Assembly: GCA_009778035.1 (NCBI GenBank)
Contig: WRKP01000006.1
Location: forward strand, 1-64,000
Reading direction: 5' to 3'
From: Planctomycetaceae bacterium
Lineage (GTDB): Bacteria; Planctomycetota; Planctomycetia; Pirellulales; Thermoguttaceae
Length of the DNA: 64,000 nucleotides
The position numbers and the translations under genes are program-made. The notes beneath the pieces are model-generated. The model ran no database searches and was not told the DNA's origin. It worked only from the letters and a program-made list of their open reading frames with translations. This document shows positions 1 to 8,224 of this stretch, piece after piece; the stretch's first letter is position 1; every line of letters starts with the position of its first letter.

Positions 1-3000
1 CGAGAACGGTAATTCCCTCGGTGGCCGGCTCTCCATTCGCCCGGTACCACGTAAACGTCGTCGTGGAAAGGTAGGTCCCGAACGAATAGAACGTGGAGAG
101 GTCAATCGTGCGGTCAGACCGGGAATATGGAGTAAGTGCCAGATCGTCGTTGATGAACATTTCCGCCCCCACCGGCAATGACTGCCAAATCTCCACCAAT
201 TCCGCGAGGGGAATGAGATTATTGGAAACATCCAGTTGCGTCAGGCCGGCCGGGAAGGTCAGATTGAGTGCCGTCAACTTGTTATTGGACACATCCAGCA
301 CTCTCAGGCTGTCCGGGTAGTCCCCTTGGAGTGCCGTCAGTTGGTTATTGGACACATCCAGTACATTCAACTCCGTCAGGCTGGAAATATCCAGTTTCGT
401 CAACTCGTTGCCGGCAACATCCAGGAGCGTCAAATTCGGCAGATCCAAGTACGCCCAGTTACCGTAAGCACCACTAATCGAAAAACTAATTCTATTCATT
501 TCCGTCAACGGCGTGTCGGTAATCTTCAGCGACTCCAGGCTCGGCATGGAAAGATACAAAGCCGGCTGGGCACCACTCGTCAAATTGCTAAATCCGGTCA
601 ATTCCAGTTCCTTCATCTGGGACTCGATGGTGTCTGTGAAAGATATCCGTATCGACCTCAATTCAGGCAGGTTGGTCCCGTTCAATCCCGTGAAGGTTTC
701 CAGCGATGATCGACTCATAAGGCCGGTGAAGGAGTGCGAGAGCACCAGGTGTTGCAGTTTTGACAGTCCGGTCAAGTCCAGGTCCGTGACGTTGTTGCGG
801 ACATTACTGAGAGTGAGTTTTTCCAGGTTTATCAGGCCGGAGAGGTCCAGTTGGAATCCAGTCCCGCTCTGCCCCACTCCCGAGAGGTCAAGTTCTTTCA
901 AATTTTCCAGGTCTTTGATATGCAAAGCGCTGAGGAGCTGGAGACTGTATATCTGAAGATTCTCCAGTTTTTCGCAACCGCGGAGGTCTATCTCGCTCAC
1001 TTCGAGGCGATCAAGTAGAACCGACCTCAGTTCCGTGAAGTTGGAAAAGTCGAGCGTTTGAATCGGGTAGAACTGGCCGGCGTTTGTATCTCTGATGACG
1101 ACTTCGGTGAGCCGGAATTGGCCGTCGATGATTGACCATACGGCCGGTTGTGAATAATGTGGGCCAGGCTTGTCGAGGCCATGTTCCATCACGAAGGCAT
1201 GTTCCCGTTCATTATACAGGGAATAGACCTCGGAGGGTTCGGAATAATCACCACTTTCGCTGATGGTAACGAGCACGATTCGGAGATTACTTCCGTCCGT
1301 CGGCACGTCGAATTCATACGAACGATTTGTCATTTTCAGCACGCTAGTTACCACGTCAGAATCGCCTTCATAGACCCAGAGTTCGTACCCGACGGCACCC
1401 GGGACGGCATCCCAGGAAAGCGTCAGTTTGCTCGACGTCAGGTGCGCGGTGGGTTTGGGCGGCGTTGCCGTCGGGAAGACCCCGACCGTTATTGCCGTCG
1501 ACACCATATTCGTTGCACGAGGATACGCCTCATTCTCCATCTTGACAACGAAGGATGATCCCACATCGAGGGTCTTATTGAACTCGAAGATGCCGTTGCC
1601 GAGATGGGTAATCAAGTCCGCCGATACCGGCGTGGTTAAATTACCCGCAGCGTACCAGGTGAACACGGTTTCATAGGTGGTAAAGACCTCTTCGGAGGTG
1701 AGATTCGCGAGAGTTAACCCCTGGGCCGCTAAACTTTGCACGAGACTGTCATCAAAGTCGAATGTCCCGTTGGGATAGCGAGTAACCAAACTGGGGTCCA
1801 CCTGAGTGCCGTCGGGATAAAACCAGAGAACATCCGACAGCGCCTCGAACTCGAATTCCGAGGAGAGGTCAACGGTGCGGTTATTGCTCGTGATGAATTC
1901 GGGAAGTTCCGGCGTTTGGTTAGGGGAGAAGCGACGATGGACGTCCACCCACCCAGAGGAAGGATTCCACCAAACGGGATAGAGAATCGGCTCGACGGTC
2001 CTGTAAATCTCATCCAATGTGGACAGGAAGAAGCGGTTCCCTTCGAGCCTTATGTTGTTTAACACACCTTCAATAGTGTCAAGGCCCCGCAGGGTGGTCA
2101 GTTCGTTATTCCACAAGCCTATGCTTATCAGTTTCGTGAGTCCCGTCAGGTCCAGTTCCTTGATTGGGAAATAGAGGATTTGGATGACTTGCAAATTGAC
2201 CAGTGCGGACAGGTCAAACGAGGTATGTTGGGGACCATCAGGAATCCTGGTGAGCGTCAGAGTATGAAGCCCTGTTAGCCCTGTCAGCCCTGACAGGTCG
2301 CTAATGTAGGTACCAGAGTTGTGGAAAGTATGCAAATTTGTTGTCAGTTGCGACCAGTCGAGTTCCGTGATGAGCGTCATGTTGATGTTCAGCCATTCCA
2401 ATTTTGGGCTGTCGGCAAGGTCGAGTTCCGTGACTGGGCTTGTTTCCAAGCCCAGGTATGTCAGATTCACGCAGCCGGTCAGGGTGATGGCCGTGATACC
2501 GGGGTTGCTGTCTAAACGCAGCCTTGTCAACTCCGAGCAGCCGGAGAAGTCAAACGCGCCGGAGATGCCCTCGGCGTGGGCATTGATTTCGGTGAGCCGG
2601 TGCTCGCCGTCGATTTGCCTCCAGGTGGCGTATTCCTGGAGTCCCTGGGATTGCACGAGGTTGTATTCGTGTTGGTTGTATGTTCTTCCGTCGACGACTA
2701 TTGTGGAGCCGCCGGGAGCGGGTTGCGTATCGATTCCGCCGGAAGTGCTGGAAATTTCGACGAACGGGCCGTATTCGGGCTCTTCGCAATCGTTCCCGCC
2801 ATCGCCGAAGGGTGTGGCACTGAGCATTTCGCGGCCTTCGAGTTCCTCGATTCGGCAGGCTCGGCCGCGTCTGCGTTTTTCGGCCCGCTTTTTGTCTAGA
2901 GAGTTGTTATTTAGAGAATTGCTGCGGGAATCACTATTGCCCCCCCCCCCCATTTTGTCTATTTTAACATTTTCGGAAAGCGATTTGAGGAGGGATTCGA

Positions 3001-3013
3001 TAATAGAAGGCAT
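1..3013 (-). CDS. Secreted leucine-rich-repeat surface protein, 3' end outside the window
   Basis: The reading frame is open from 3013 to the left edge (about 1004 codons; I checked the frame for stops), so the C-terminus is missing. The N-terminus has a basic stretch (KKRAEKRRRGR) followed by LEGREMLSA, the type of motif found at the start of large planctomycete exported proteins. After it come irregular leucine-rich repeats (for example LTELDLSG and LDVSNNQLTAL), then a fibronectin-III-like stretch around 1200-1450 (SWDAVPGAVGYELWVY), then more LRRs. A module reading roughly NRTVDLSS with FTWY occurs twice, near 1600-1900 and again near the left edge, and looks Ig-like. It is probably a cell-surface adhesin or binding protein; the ligand cannot be read from sequence. 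The start is uncertain: ATG at 3013 or ATG at 2953. Twelve consecutive G residues lie at 2940-2951, at the 2953 start or about 20 codons after the 3013 start. Confidence 0.85.
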   Translation of the reverse strand, partial: MPSIIESLLKSLSENVKIDKMGGGGNSDSRSNSLNNNSLDKKRAEKRRRGRACRIEELEGREMLSATPFGDGGNDCEEPEYGPFVEISSTSGGIDTQPAPGGSTIVVDGRTYNQHEYNLVQSQGLQEYATWRQIDGEHRLTEINAHAEGISGAFDFSGCSELTRLRLDSNPGITAITLTGCVNLTYLGLETSPVTELDLADSPKLEWLNINMTLITELDWSQLTTNLHTFHNSGTYISDLSGLTGLTGLHTLTLTRIPDGPQHTSFDLSALVNLQVIQILYFPIKELDLTGLTKLISIGLWNNELTTLRGLDTIEGVLNNIRLEGNRFFLSTLDEIYRTVEPILYPVWWNPSSGWVDVHRRFSPNQTPELPEFITSNNRTVDLSSEFEFEALSDVLWFYPDGTQVDPSLVTRYPNGTFDFDDSLVQSLAAQGLTLANLTSEEVFTTYETVFTWYAAGNLTTPVSADLITHLGNGIFEFNKTLDVGSSFVVKMENEAYPRATNMVSTAITVGVFPTATPPKPTAHLTSSKLTLSWDAVPGAVGYELWVYEGDSDVVTSVLKMTNRSYEFDVPTDGSNLRIVLVTISESGDYSEPSEVYSLYNEREHAFVMEHGLDKPGPHYSQPAVWSIIDGQFRLTEVVIRDTNAGQFYPIQTLDFSNFTELRSVLLDRLEVSEIDLRGCEKLENLQIYSLQLLSALHIKDLENLKELDLSGVGQSGTGFQLDLSGLINLEKLTLSNVRNNVTDLDLTGLSKLQHLVLSHSFTGLMSRSSLETFTGLNGTNLPELRSIRISFTDTIESQMKELELTGFSNLTSGAQPALYLSMPSLESLKITDTPLTEMNRISFSISGAYGNWAYLDLPNLTLLDVAGNELTKLDISSLTELNVLDVSNNQLTALQGDYPDSLRVLDVSNNKLTALNLTFPAGLTQLDVSNNLIPLAELVEIWQSLPVGAEMFINDDLALTPYSRSDRTIDLSTFYSFGTYLSTTTFTWYRANGEPATEGITVL
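2940..2951 (-). repeat. Poly-G tract of 12 at the 5' end of the LRR gene
   Basis: Twelve C residues on the plus strand read as twelve G residues in the LRR gene, giving Met-Gly-Gly-Gly-Gly. A gain or loss of one base would shift the whole downstream frame. Tracts of this kind act as slippage switches in other bacteria; here that is an inference. Confidence 0.9.
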
Positions 3014-5945
3014 CGTGCGTAAAGTGTGTTGGGTAAGGGGGTGTGATTGGAGCGGGCTTCCGGCCCTGCCGGATATGATAGCATAAACCGGAGAATCCCG
3101 CAAGAGTAACCGGATGATACGGCCATCCATCGCACCTGCTTGAGCGATACCGGCTACTACAGAATAACATGCCAACCGTTACCAACGGCACAATTTTCCA
3201 AAAACTTAGCCAATGCTTCTTAACTGTTCCATCCTTCATATTGCTGGTTCTCTCATTGATTTGCCAGTTTAGTTGGCCTCGTTCAATATATCCGCGTAAA
3301 ATCTTCACTATGTCCTTCTTGCCGTTAAGAAGAGTCCTATCAGGCCGTGAGAGCAGATAATTTTTGAGTTCAATCTGAGGAAAAGTAGAGCCGATGCCCA
3401 CTCTGTACTTGTTGCCGTCATTATCCACACAATAGAAATCTGACTTACCACTTTCGATTAACCGCAATTCTTCAAGTAAATCATCCATGTTATCTTCGTG
3501 TAAGTGTTCAGTCCCGTATTTTGTAGTGGCTTTATATCTGTCGACTTTTAGAGCCATCAAGTGATTGTACCAGTATGCGTGGACACGGGGAGACAAAGAG
3601 AGCCGCTTAAACTTTGCCTCATCTTCAGGATTGAACGCTGCATTATGCCCACCCTTTGACTCTCCCGCTCCAAGATAAGCGAATTTACGGATATAACTTT
3701 GGTTCAGAGGTATTCTTAATGTATTTGTCATCACGATCAAGAGGCTGCGAATTTCTGCGGTCTCCTCATTGGAATAGAGACTTCGCTTCGTATCGAAGGG
3801 AGCATCACAGATGTTTTTCAATACACCCAAGTCTGCCTTTGACAGGTCTTCCGATTCATCTGCGATTACGACCGATGAGTGGAACAGCGAGACGCATCCG
3901 GGCCTTCCGATTTCTAATTTATCTAAACTGTTTCGGCTTACGCCTGCGATGATGTTCCAAATGGCTAGGGAAAGGTCTTTTTTTGCCGTCCCGCCATCAT
4001 CCGCTATCAGAATAGTGCAAGGCCTGCCGTGCTTGCGATAAAGCCCTTGAACCATGTAGGCTAAAGAGTTCTCCAGATAGTCCCAGTCTCCACTGTACTT
4101 GCCATCCCTGTTCTCTTTCATCTGTTGCCAGTACCAACAGCAGTCTTCGTCCGTGACTTCAATTTCATCCTTATAAGTGGTGGTGCGAAATCGCGGTGTG
4201 GACATCGTGTTATGAGTAATAGTGCGAAGACCGATATCAATTTCCCACTCGTTCGGATTTGCGGGGTTGTCATCACGAACATAGGTGTAGCTATCTTCCG
4301 ACTTGAACGATTTTAACCAATTAGCTATTTGGCCGTCCACCGAAGTAATACTAGTCTTTGCATGCCATTCAAAATTCGCATCTCCTTGCAGGTAAAGGGT
4401 TAAATAATGCTTTGTGCCTCCCACTACACGCAGTGAAAGTGACTTGTTACTTTGATTTCTAAAAGTATTTGAAATTATGGGTTCTCCGTCTTGCAGTATC
4501 ATCACTTTATGTGTATCTGGTTTATTATTACTTTCTCTAAAAAAAGTAACAGAAGTAACAAATAATCCGTTTGCCTCTAGGATTTCACTGGTTTCACCAG
4601 TGTTACTTTGTGTGTTATTTTGTGTTACTTTCCCATACTTGGTCAGATATTCCTTCCAAACCGTCCGATCCTGTTTTACAATGAGTTCACCATTGTAGAG
4701 ATACACGCACCAGTCGGCCCGCCAACCATCATTGACTTTTGAGGTTGATATTTCCGAAGATTCGACCTTTGATTCTGGTGCATATCGCTCGTTCCGTTTC
4801 AGAGCAACAGATTTCGCAACGACATTCTCACCGTGAAAGTAGTTACGCGTCGTCTTCAAGTTCCGATGTCCGGCAACATGCTGGGCGGCCTCAATGCCAT
4901 GCTCAAGACCAACATTGGTAATGCCAGTATGTCGCAGTCCATACGGAAACCAGTGTGATACACATGCCCGCTTGCAAGCCCGCTCGATAGCCCGGTGATA
5001 AGCGTCAGCAGTATAGCAATCGTTGAAATGCTGTCTTGGATTTTTTGCCCTACTCGCATCTCTCTTCTGACGACTTGGTGTCTTCTTTTTTGACTTTGCC
5101 GCTTCCTGGCGTTTGACCTTGGTCTCTGCTACTGCATCTTGCGGACGGAATACACAGCCCTCTGTCCGGTTTCCAATAATCGGCAGGAGCAACTCTATCT
5201 CCGGCTTGGCCAAGTACAAAAATTTGTCATCAAAGTCCTCACGCCAATCGTTTTTATGTTCCGGCAATCGGACAGTCCATAAATCAGGATTACTTCGGTC
5301 GATATTTTCTATTTTCATTTCACAAATCTCGCTCGGCCTTGCGGCAGTAGCAAGATGGATACGAACCATTGTAGCAACCGTCGGTGTTAGTTCGGCCAAT
5401 GTCCGTTCAATATGTTCGCTCGGTACTACTTCACGTTTTTTACCTTTGGGAGCAGTAGTCTCGCCCTTCTTGAGTGGCTCTACAGTTCGCAAAGCACTCC
5501 ACACACTTTCTGCAAGGAGTTTGCGGCTCACTCCCCATTTGAAAATCGTGCGGACAAGACTTGCTCGCTTGTTGCACTGCTGCCGGACATAGCCTAACTT
5601 GACAAATTCGGCCTGCAAAGTTCGCAGTTTATTTGGAGAAAACTCGCTTGCCGGTAGTCCGCTGTATTGTAGCAGAATGATTTCGACCAGTGATTTGTAG
5701 TGTTCCAGTTGCTTGACAGCGATTTTGGATTTCCTGTCCTCCAGAAATCGCAGGCAGAGTTCATCGACCGTGATGCCGTTTTTATTTCTTGGCGGCTCGA
5801 GGGCATTGGCATGAAATTGGGCGATAACCCGGTGATATTCCCGTTTGGCTTCGGCGGTGCCGTGTGCTCCAAGATAGATTTTGCGTCCGTGAACGCGGAC
5901 ATAGGCAAGATTGCCCTGTTTGCATAGTTTCGGTGTTTTTGACAT
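2964..5945 (-). CDS. Tyrosine recombinase fused to an SF3-helicase-like ATPase
   Basis: One uninterrupted 993-residue frame. Residues 1-390 form a tyrosine integrase: an N-terminal arm/core-binding region, the first catalytic Arg in TAARPSEI (203), the RHTG box (LRHTG, 338-341) and the terminal AGH...NYF box with nucleophile Tyr369. Residues 390-600 are unassigned. Residues 640-760 resemble a superfamily 3 helicase of phage/plasmid replication proteins: a Walker B-like VVIADES (692-697), an LKNICDAPF segment, and a motif C-like LLIVMTNT ending in Asn741. The Walker A position reads DDGGTAKK, without the canonical GK[ST]. The last roughly 70 residues look unlike protein-coding sequence and overlap the LRR gene start by 50 nt. 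The gene is visibly AT-rich relative to neighbours and sits next to the 3' end of tRNA-Ala, as integrases of tRNA-targeting elements do. Integrase assignment is firm; the helicase assignment is moderate. Confidence 0.82.
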   Translation of the reverse strand: MSKTPKLCKQGNLAYVRVHGRKIYLGAHGTAEAKREYHRVIAQFHANALEPPRNKNGITVDELCLRFLEDRKSKIAVKQLEHYKSLVEIILLQYSGLPASEFSPNKLRTLQAEFVKLGYVRQQCNKRASLVRTIFKWGVSRKLLAESVWSALRTVEPLKKGETTAPKGKKREVVPSEHIERTLAELTPTVATMVRIHLATAARPSEICEMKIENIDRSNPDLWTVRLPEHKNDWREDFDDKFLYLAKPEIELLLPIIGNRTEGCVFRPQDAVAETKVKRQEAAKSKKKTPSRQKRDASRAKNPRQHFNDCYTADAYHRAIERACKRACVSHWFPYGLRHTGITNVGLEHGIEAAQHVAGHRNLKTTRNYFHGENVVAKSVALKRNERYAPESKVESSEISTSKVNDGWRADWCVYLYNGELIVKQDRTVWKEYLTKYGKVTQNNTQSNTGETSEILEANGLFVTSVTFFRESNNKPDTHKVMILQDGEPIISNTFRNQSNKSLSLRVVGGTKHYLTLYLQGDANFEWHAKTSITSVDGQIANWLKSFKSEDSYTYVRDDNPANPNEWEIDIGLRTITHNTMSTPRFRTTTYKDEIEVTDEDCCWYWQQMKENRDGKYSGDWDYLENSLAYMVQGLYRKHGRPCTILIADDGGTAKKDLSLAIWNIIAGVSRNSLDKLEIGRPGCVSLFHSSVVIADESEDLSKADLGVLKNICDAPFDTKRSLYSNEETAEIRSLLIVMTNTLRIPLNQSYIRKFAYLGAGESKGGHNAAFNPEDEAKFKRLSLSPRVHAYWYNHLMALKVDRYKATTKYGTEHLHEDNMDDLLEELRLIESGKSDFYCVDNDGNKYRVGIGSTFPQIELKNYLLSRPDRTLLNGKKDIVKILRGYIERGQLNWQINERTSNMKDGTVKKHWLSFWKIVPLVTVGMLFCSSRYRSSRCDGWPYHPVTLAGFSGLCYHIRQGRKPAPITPPYPTHFTHDAFYYRIPPQIAFRKC

Positions 5946-5969
5946 TGATTGCGTACCTTTACCGCCGGA

Positions 5970-6014
5970 AAGTCCATAGTGGACTTTTTTTACCGGCGTA
6001 ACTTGTGGTTACGC
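5970..6014. promoter_or_regulatory. Two adjacent inverted repeats upstream of the integrase gene
   Basis: AAGTCCA-TAG-TGGACTT lies at 5970-5986 and GCGTAAC-TTGTG-GTTACGC at 5996-6014, both perfect. They lie between the integrase start and the tRNA-Ala 3' end. Likely roles are an operator for integrase autoregulation or recombinase/excisionase binding sites in the attachment region; the sequence alone does not decide. Confidence 0.5.
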
Positions 6015-6062
6015 AACAGATTCAATTTCCGCAACTCCTGAATCTACAAGATATTACACCAA

Positions 6063-6135
6063 TGGAGGATAACGGACTTGAACCGATGACCTTCTGGCTG
6101 CCAGCCAGACGCTCTCCCAACTGAGCTAATCCCCC
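6063..6135 (-). tRNA. tRNA-Ala (anticodon GGC)
   Basis: A complete 73-nt cloverleaf on the minus strand. The acceptor stem GGGGGAT pairs with ATCCTCC and contains a G3:U70 pair, the alanine identity element. The anticodon loop is CTGGCAG, giving anticodon GGC; the T-arm contains GGTTCAAGTCC. The discriminator is A and CCA is not encoded. The 3' end faces the integrase gene, the usual arrangement when a tRNA serves as an integration target. Confidence 0.95.
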
Positions 6136-6152
6136 ACGGAAAACAAGTCCGA

Positions 6153-6180
6153 ATTATACCAAATAATTAACACCGTGCAA
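6153..6180 (-). promoter_or_regulatory. Promoter of tRNA-Ala
   Basis: Reading the minus strand, TTGCAC (6180-6175), a 16-nt spacer and TATAAT (6158-6153) match a sigma-70 promoter. The predicted transcription start lies about 10 nt before the mature tRNA 5' end. Confidence 0.7.
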
Positions 6181-6351
6181 AGGGGAGCGTCATCCAAATC
6201 AGGGATTGCTCCAAATACCAGAAACTGACGCAAGACCAGCGGATGCACGTAATTGTTGTAGTGTCGGCTCATGTTCAAGTAGTCAACACTGTCGCTACAA
6301 ATCGTAGGAATGGCGCATTTTCGCCAACTCTGATGGCACTGCCACGAAAAA

Positions 6352-7314
6352 TTACGGTATCTCGAACATATCAGATACAAAAGTGAATTCATATGCGAAT
6401 TCTTCCTGTATTTTGTGGCTTCGCCCCCATGCCACATAACGCATCTCTGTTTGTGCAGTATAGGACACAGGAAGCCCATTAGAGGTGTTAATTACGAGTT
6501 TACCTTCCGAAAAAACAACGACATCGTCATACCGCATAGGAAACGGTCCTCCGAAATCCAATCGGTTCCTGTATGTGTCTATCTCTATTTTGAGTACGGC
6601 AAAAACAGTGTCGTCCCTGTCACTTTTTTCAATTTTTTCGAACGTCACAACTGCATTTAGTGCATGAGATTTTCTGGCAATCGTGGCTTCAAGAGCCAGT
6701 GGTTTCATAATTGGCCGTTGCCACGAATCTCCAATTTTAACTCTTTTTTCTGGAAGCAAAGCATGGATGTTATTTATAACGTCGAAAGTGCTGTCAAAAT
6801 ATCTATCACCAAACGAATCGCTGGGATGTCCCTGTGTAATGACTGTTATATTGCCAATTTCTCGAAAACTATTGAGAAAACTTGCTTTCAATTTTGTCCC
6901 CACTTTTGGGCCTGCAAGCGAGGACAACAATATTGGGCTCAAACTTTCTTTACATACTCTCTCATGTGTCTCGATGGTATAAGGTATTTCTGCACCGGTG
7001 TGAATATCACTATTATATGAAACCTCAAATAGGTTGTTTTGGTGTGTATGTGTCCTTTTTATTAGTTCGAGTAATATCCTTTCACAACACTCACGACAAC
7101 TTGCTGTTATATTCCACACCTCTTCCCCTGAAAACGCAAAAAGCGCAAAAGCCGTCGTGTCGTCGGTCGTTCGGTGCGTTTTATTTGATATTTTCAATGT
7201 ATATTCTTCTGGAAGAAAATTCATATACAGATGATGCCGGTCATCGGGTGGCATACAGCCTAACTGCATGAATAAAACGGCAACGATGGCCAGAAGTATC
7301 ATTTTTTTAGTCAT
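6352..7314 (-). CDS. Lipoprotein of unknown function
   Basis: 320 residues. The N-terminus MTKKMILLAIVAVLFMQLGC is a lipoprotein signal with lipobox QLGC and acylated Cys20, so the protein is probably membrane-anchored and faces the periplasm. The remainder is mixed alpha/beta with no domain I recognise; five Cys residues follow the lipobox in the first half, including a CRECC cluster near residue 95. It is transcribed toward the tRNA-Ala gene, and the 216 nt between them contain no supported gene. Start is the only ATG consistent with the signal peptide. Confidence 0.75.
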   Translation of the reverse strand: MTKKMILLAIVAVLFMQLGCMPPDDRHHLYMNFLPEEYTLKISNKTHRTTDDTTAFALFAFSGEEVWNITASCRECCERILLELIKRTHTHQNNLFEVSYNSDIHTGAEIPYTIETHERVCKESLSPILLSSLAGPKVGTKLKASFLNSFREIGNITVITQGHPSDSFGDRYFDSTFDVINNIHALLPEKRVKIGDSWQRPIMKPLALEATIARKSHALNAVVTFEKIEKSDRDDTVFAVLKIEIDTYRNRLDFGGPFPMRYDDVVVFSEGKLVINTSNGLPVSYTAQTEMRYVAWGRSHKIQEEFAYEFTFVSDMFEIP

Positions 7315-7416
7315 TGTTAACGTCGTATAGTTTTAGGGGCTGGCATAGACACTGCCCTGGCAGTTAAAAAATCCACAGCGGACTAAATTTGCTTAAATAA
7401 CCAACTGGCAGAAAAG

Positions 7417-8049
7417 TTAAAAATTGCCCGTTTGACACCTTTCATTCCCGGCGAAGGCCTTGCACAGAGCGGAACTCATCGCGATGCGATTGATGCCTGT
7501 TCGGAACACTTCGGGCAAACGCTCCTCCGTGATGCCGCCGATCGCAAAGGCCGGAATCGCAATCTCCGCCGCAACTTCTCGCAAATAATCCAATCCGGGA
7601 AATTGCAAAAACTGCTTCGTCGACGATGCAAAAACCGGTCCCGCTCCAATGTAATCCGCACCATCCTGCACCGCCTGTCGGGCTTGCTCGATTGAATGAG
7701 TCGAAACGCCGACGAGCATCGGGCCGACAATCCGGCGAACCAACTCGACCGGCAACTCTTCCTGTCCAACGTGAACGCCGTCCGCTTCGGCAAGCACGGC
7801 CAAGTCTGGCCGATCGTTCATAATGAACAGTACCGGCTGGCCAGATGCCGTGATACAATCCTTCAAGATTTGGCTTCGAGCGAGGAGTGTTCGGTCATTT
7901 GCCTGTTTGTCGCGGAGTTGGATGATATTGATGCCGTATGCGATGATGTCGGCGATGAATCGCTTAAATCTGGCCTCATCGAGTTGAGCATCGACGAGGG
8001 CATAGAGCCGGGCAGTGGTCAGCAGGTCTTTGGCGGAATGGGTTTGCAT
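7417..8049 (-). CDS. thiE: Thiamine-phosphate synthase ThiE
   Basis: Joins hydroxymethylpyrimidine diphosphate and thiazole phosphate to make thiamine monophosphate in the cytosol. The 210-residue TIM-barrel protein has the family motifs in order: QLRDK (44-48, phosphate/metal site), MNDRPDLA (77-84), DGVHVGQ (90-96), GVSTHS (114-119), GADYIGAGPVF (130-140) and IGGI (170-173). The frame continues upstream to 8226, but the extra residues are not ThiE-like. The ATG at 8049 gives the family length and lies 7 nt after a TATAGA box. The other thiamine gene, thiC, is about 20 kb away. No TPP riboswitch was found upstream. Confidence 0.93.
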   Translation of the reverse strand: MQTHSAKDLLTTARLYALVDAQLDEARFKRFIADIIAYGINIIQLRDKQANDRTLLARSQILKDCITASGQPVLFIMNDRPDLAVLAEADGVHVGQEELPVELVRRIVGPMLVGVSTHSIEQARQAVQDGADYIGAGPVFASSTKQFLQFPGLDYLREVAAEIAIPAFAIGGITEERLPEVFRTGINRIAMSSALCKAFAGNERCQTGNF

Positions 8050-8056
8050 AAACAGA

Positions 8057-8062
8057 TCTATA
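8057..8062 (-). promoter_or_regulatory. -10 box 7 nt before the thiE start
   Basis: TATAGA followed by 7 nt and the ATG. Transcription would begin at or next to the start codon. A second TATAAT occurs on the same strand around 8088-8093. Confidence 0.45.
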
Positions 8063-8224
8063 CCGCTTTTGCTTGGGATTTCCTCGATTATATCGAAAAA
8101 GAGCGAAATTACAGCCGCGCAACCGCCTTGCTCTTGATTTTTCCTATCCGGCGGGTACAATAGACGCTCGGGGGTCTTTCCAAAAGAAGACTGCCGCCAA
8201 GCACTCTCGCAACAGAAAACGCAC

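Noticed and set aside
2319-3086. Plus-strand frame of 255 codons
   Set aside because: Antisense shadow of the LRR gene, which is open across the whole region and has recognisable repeats and N-terminal motif.
2954-3170. Left attachment site as a copy of the tRNA-Ala 3' end
   Set aside because: I searched by eye for segments of the tRNA 3' end near the recombinase stop and found no convincing match. The element may end elsewhere or outside the window.
6126-6350. Minus-strand frame between the lipoprotein and tRNA-Ala
   Set aside because: It reads coherently for about 30 residues (LVLRQFLVFGAIPDLDDAP), but runs into the tRNA promoter and has no start outside the lipoprotein gene. At most a remnant.
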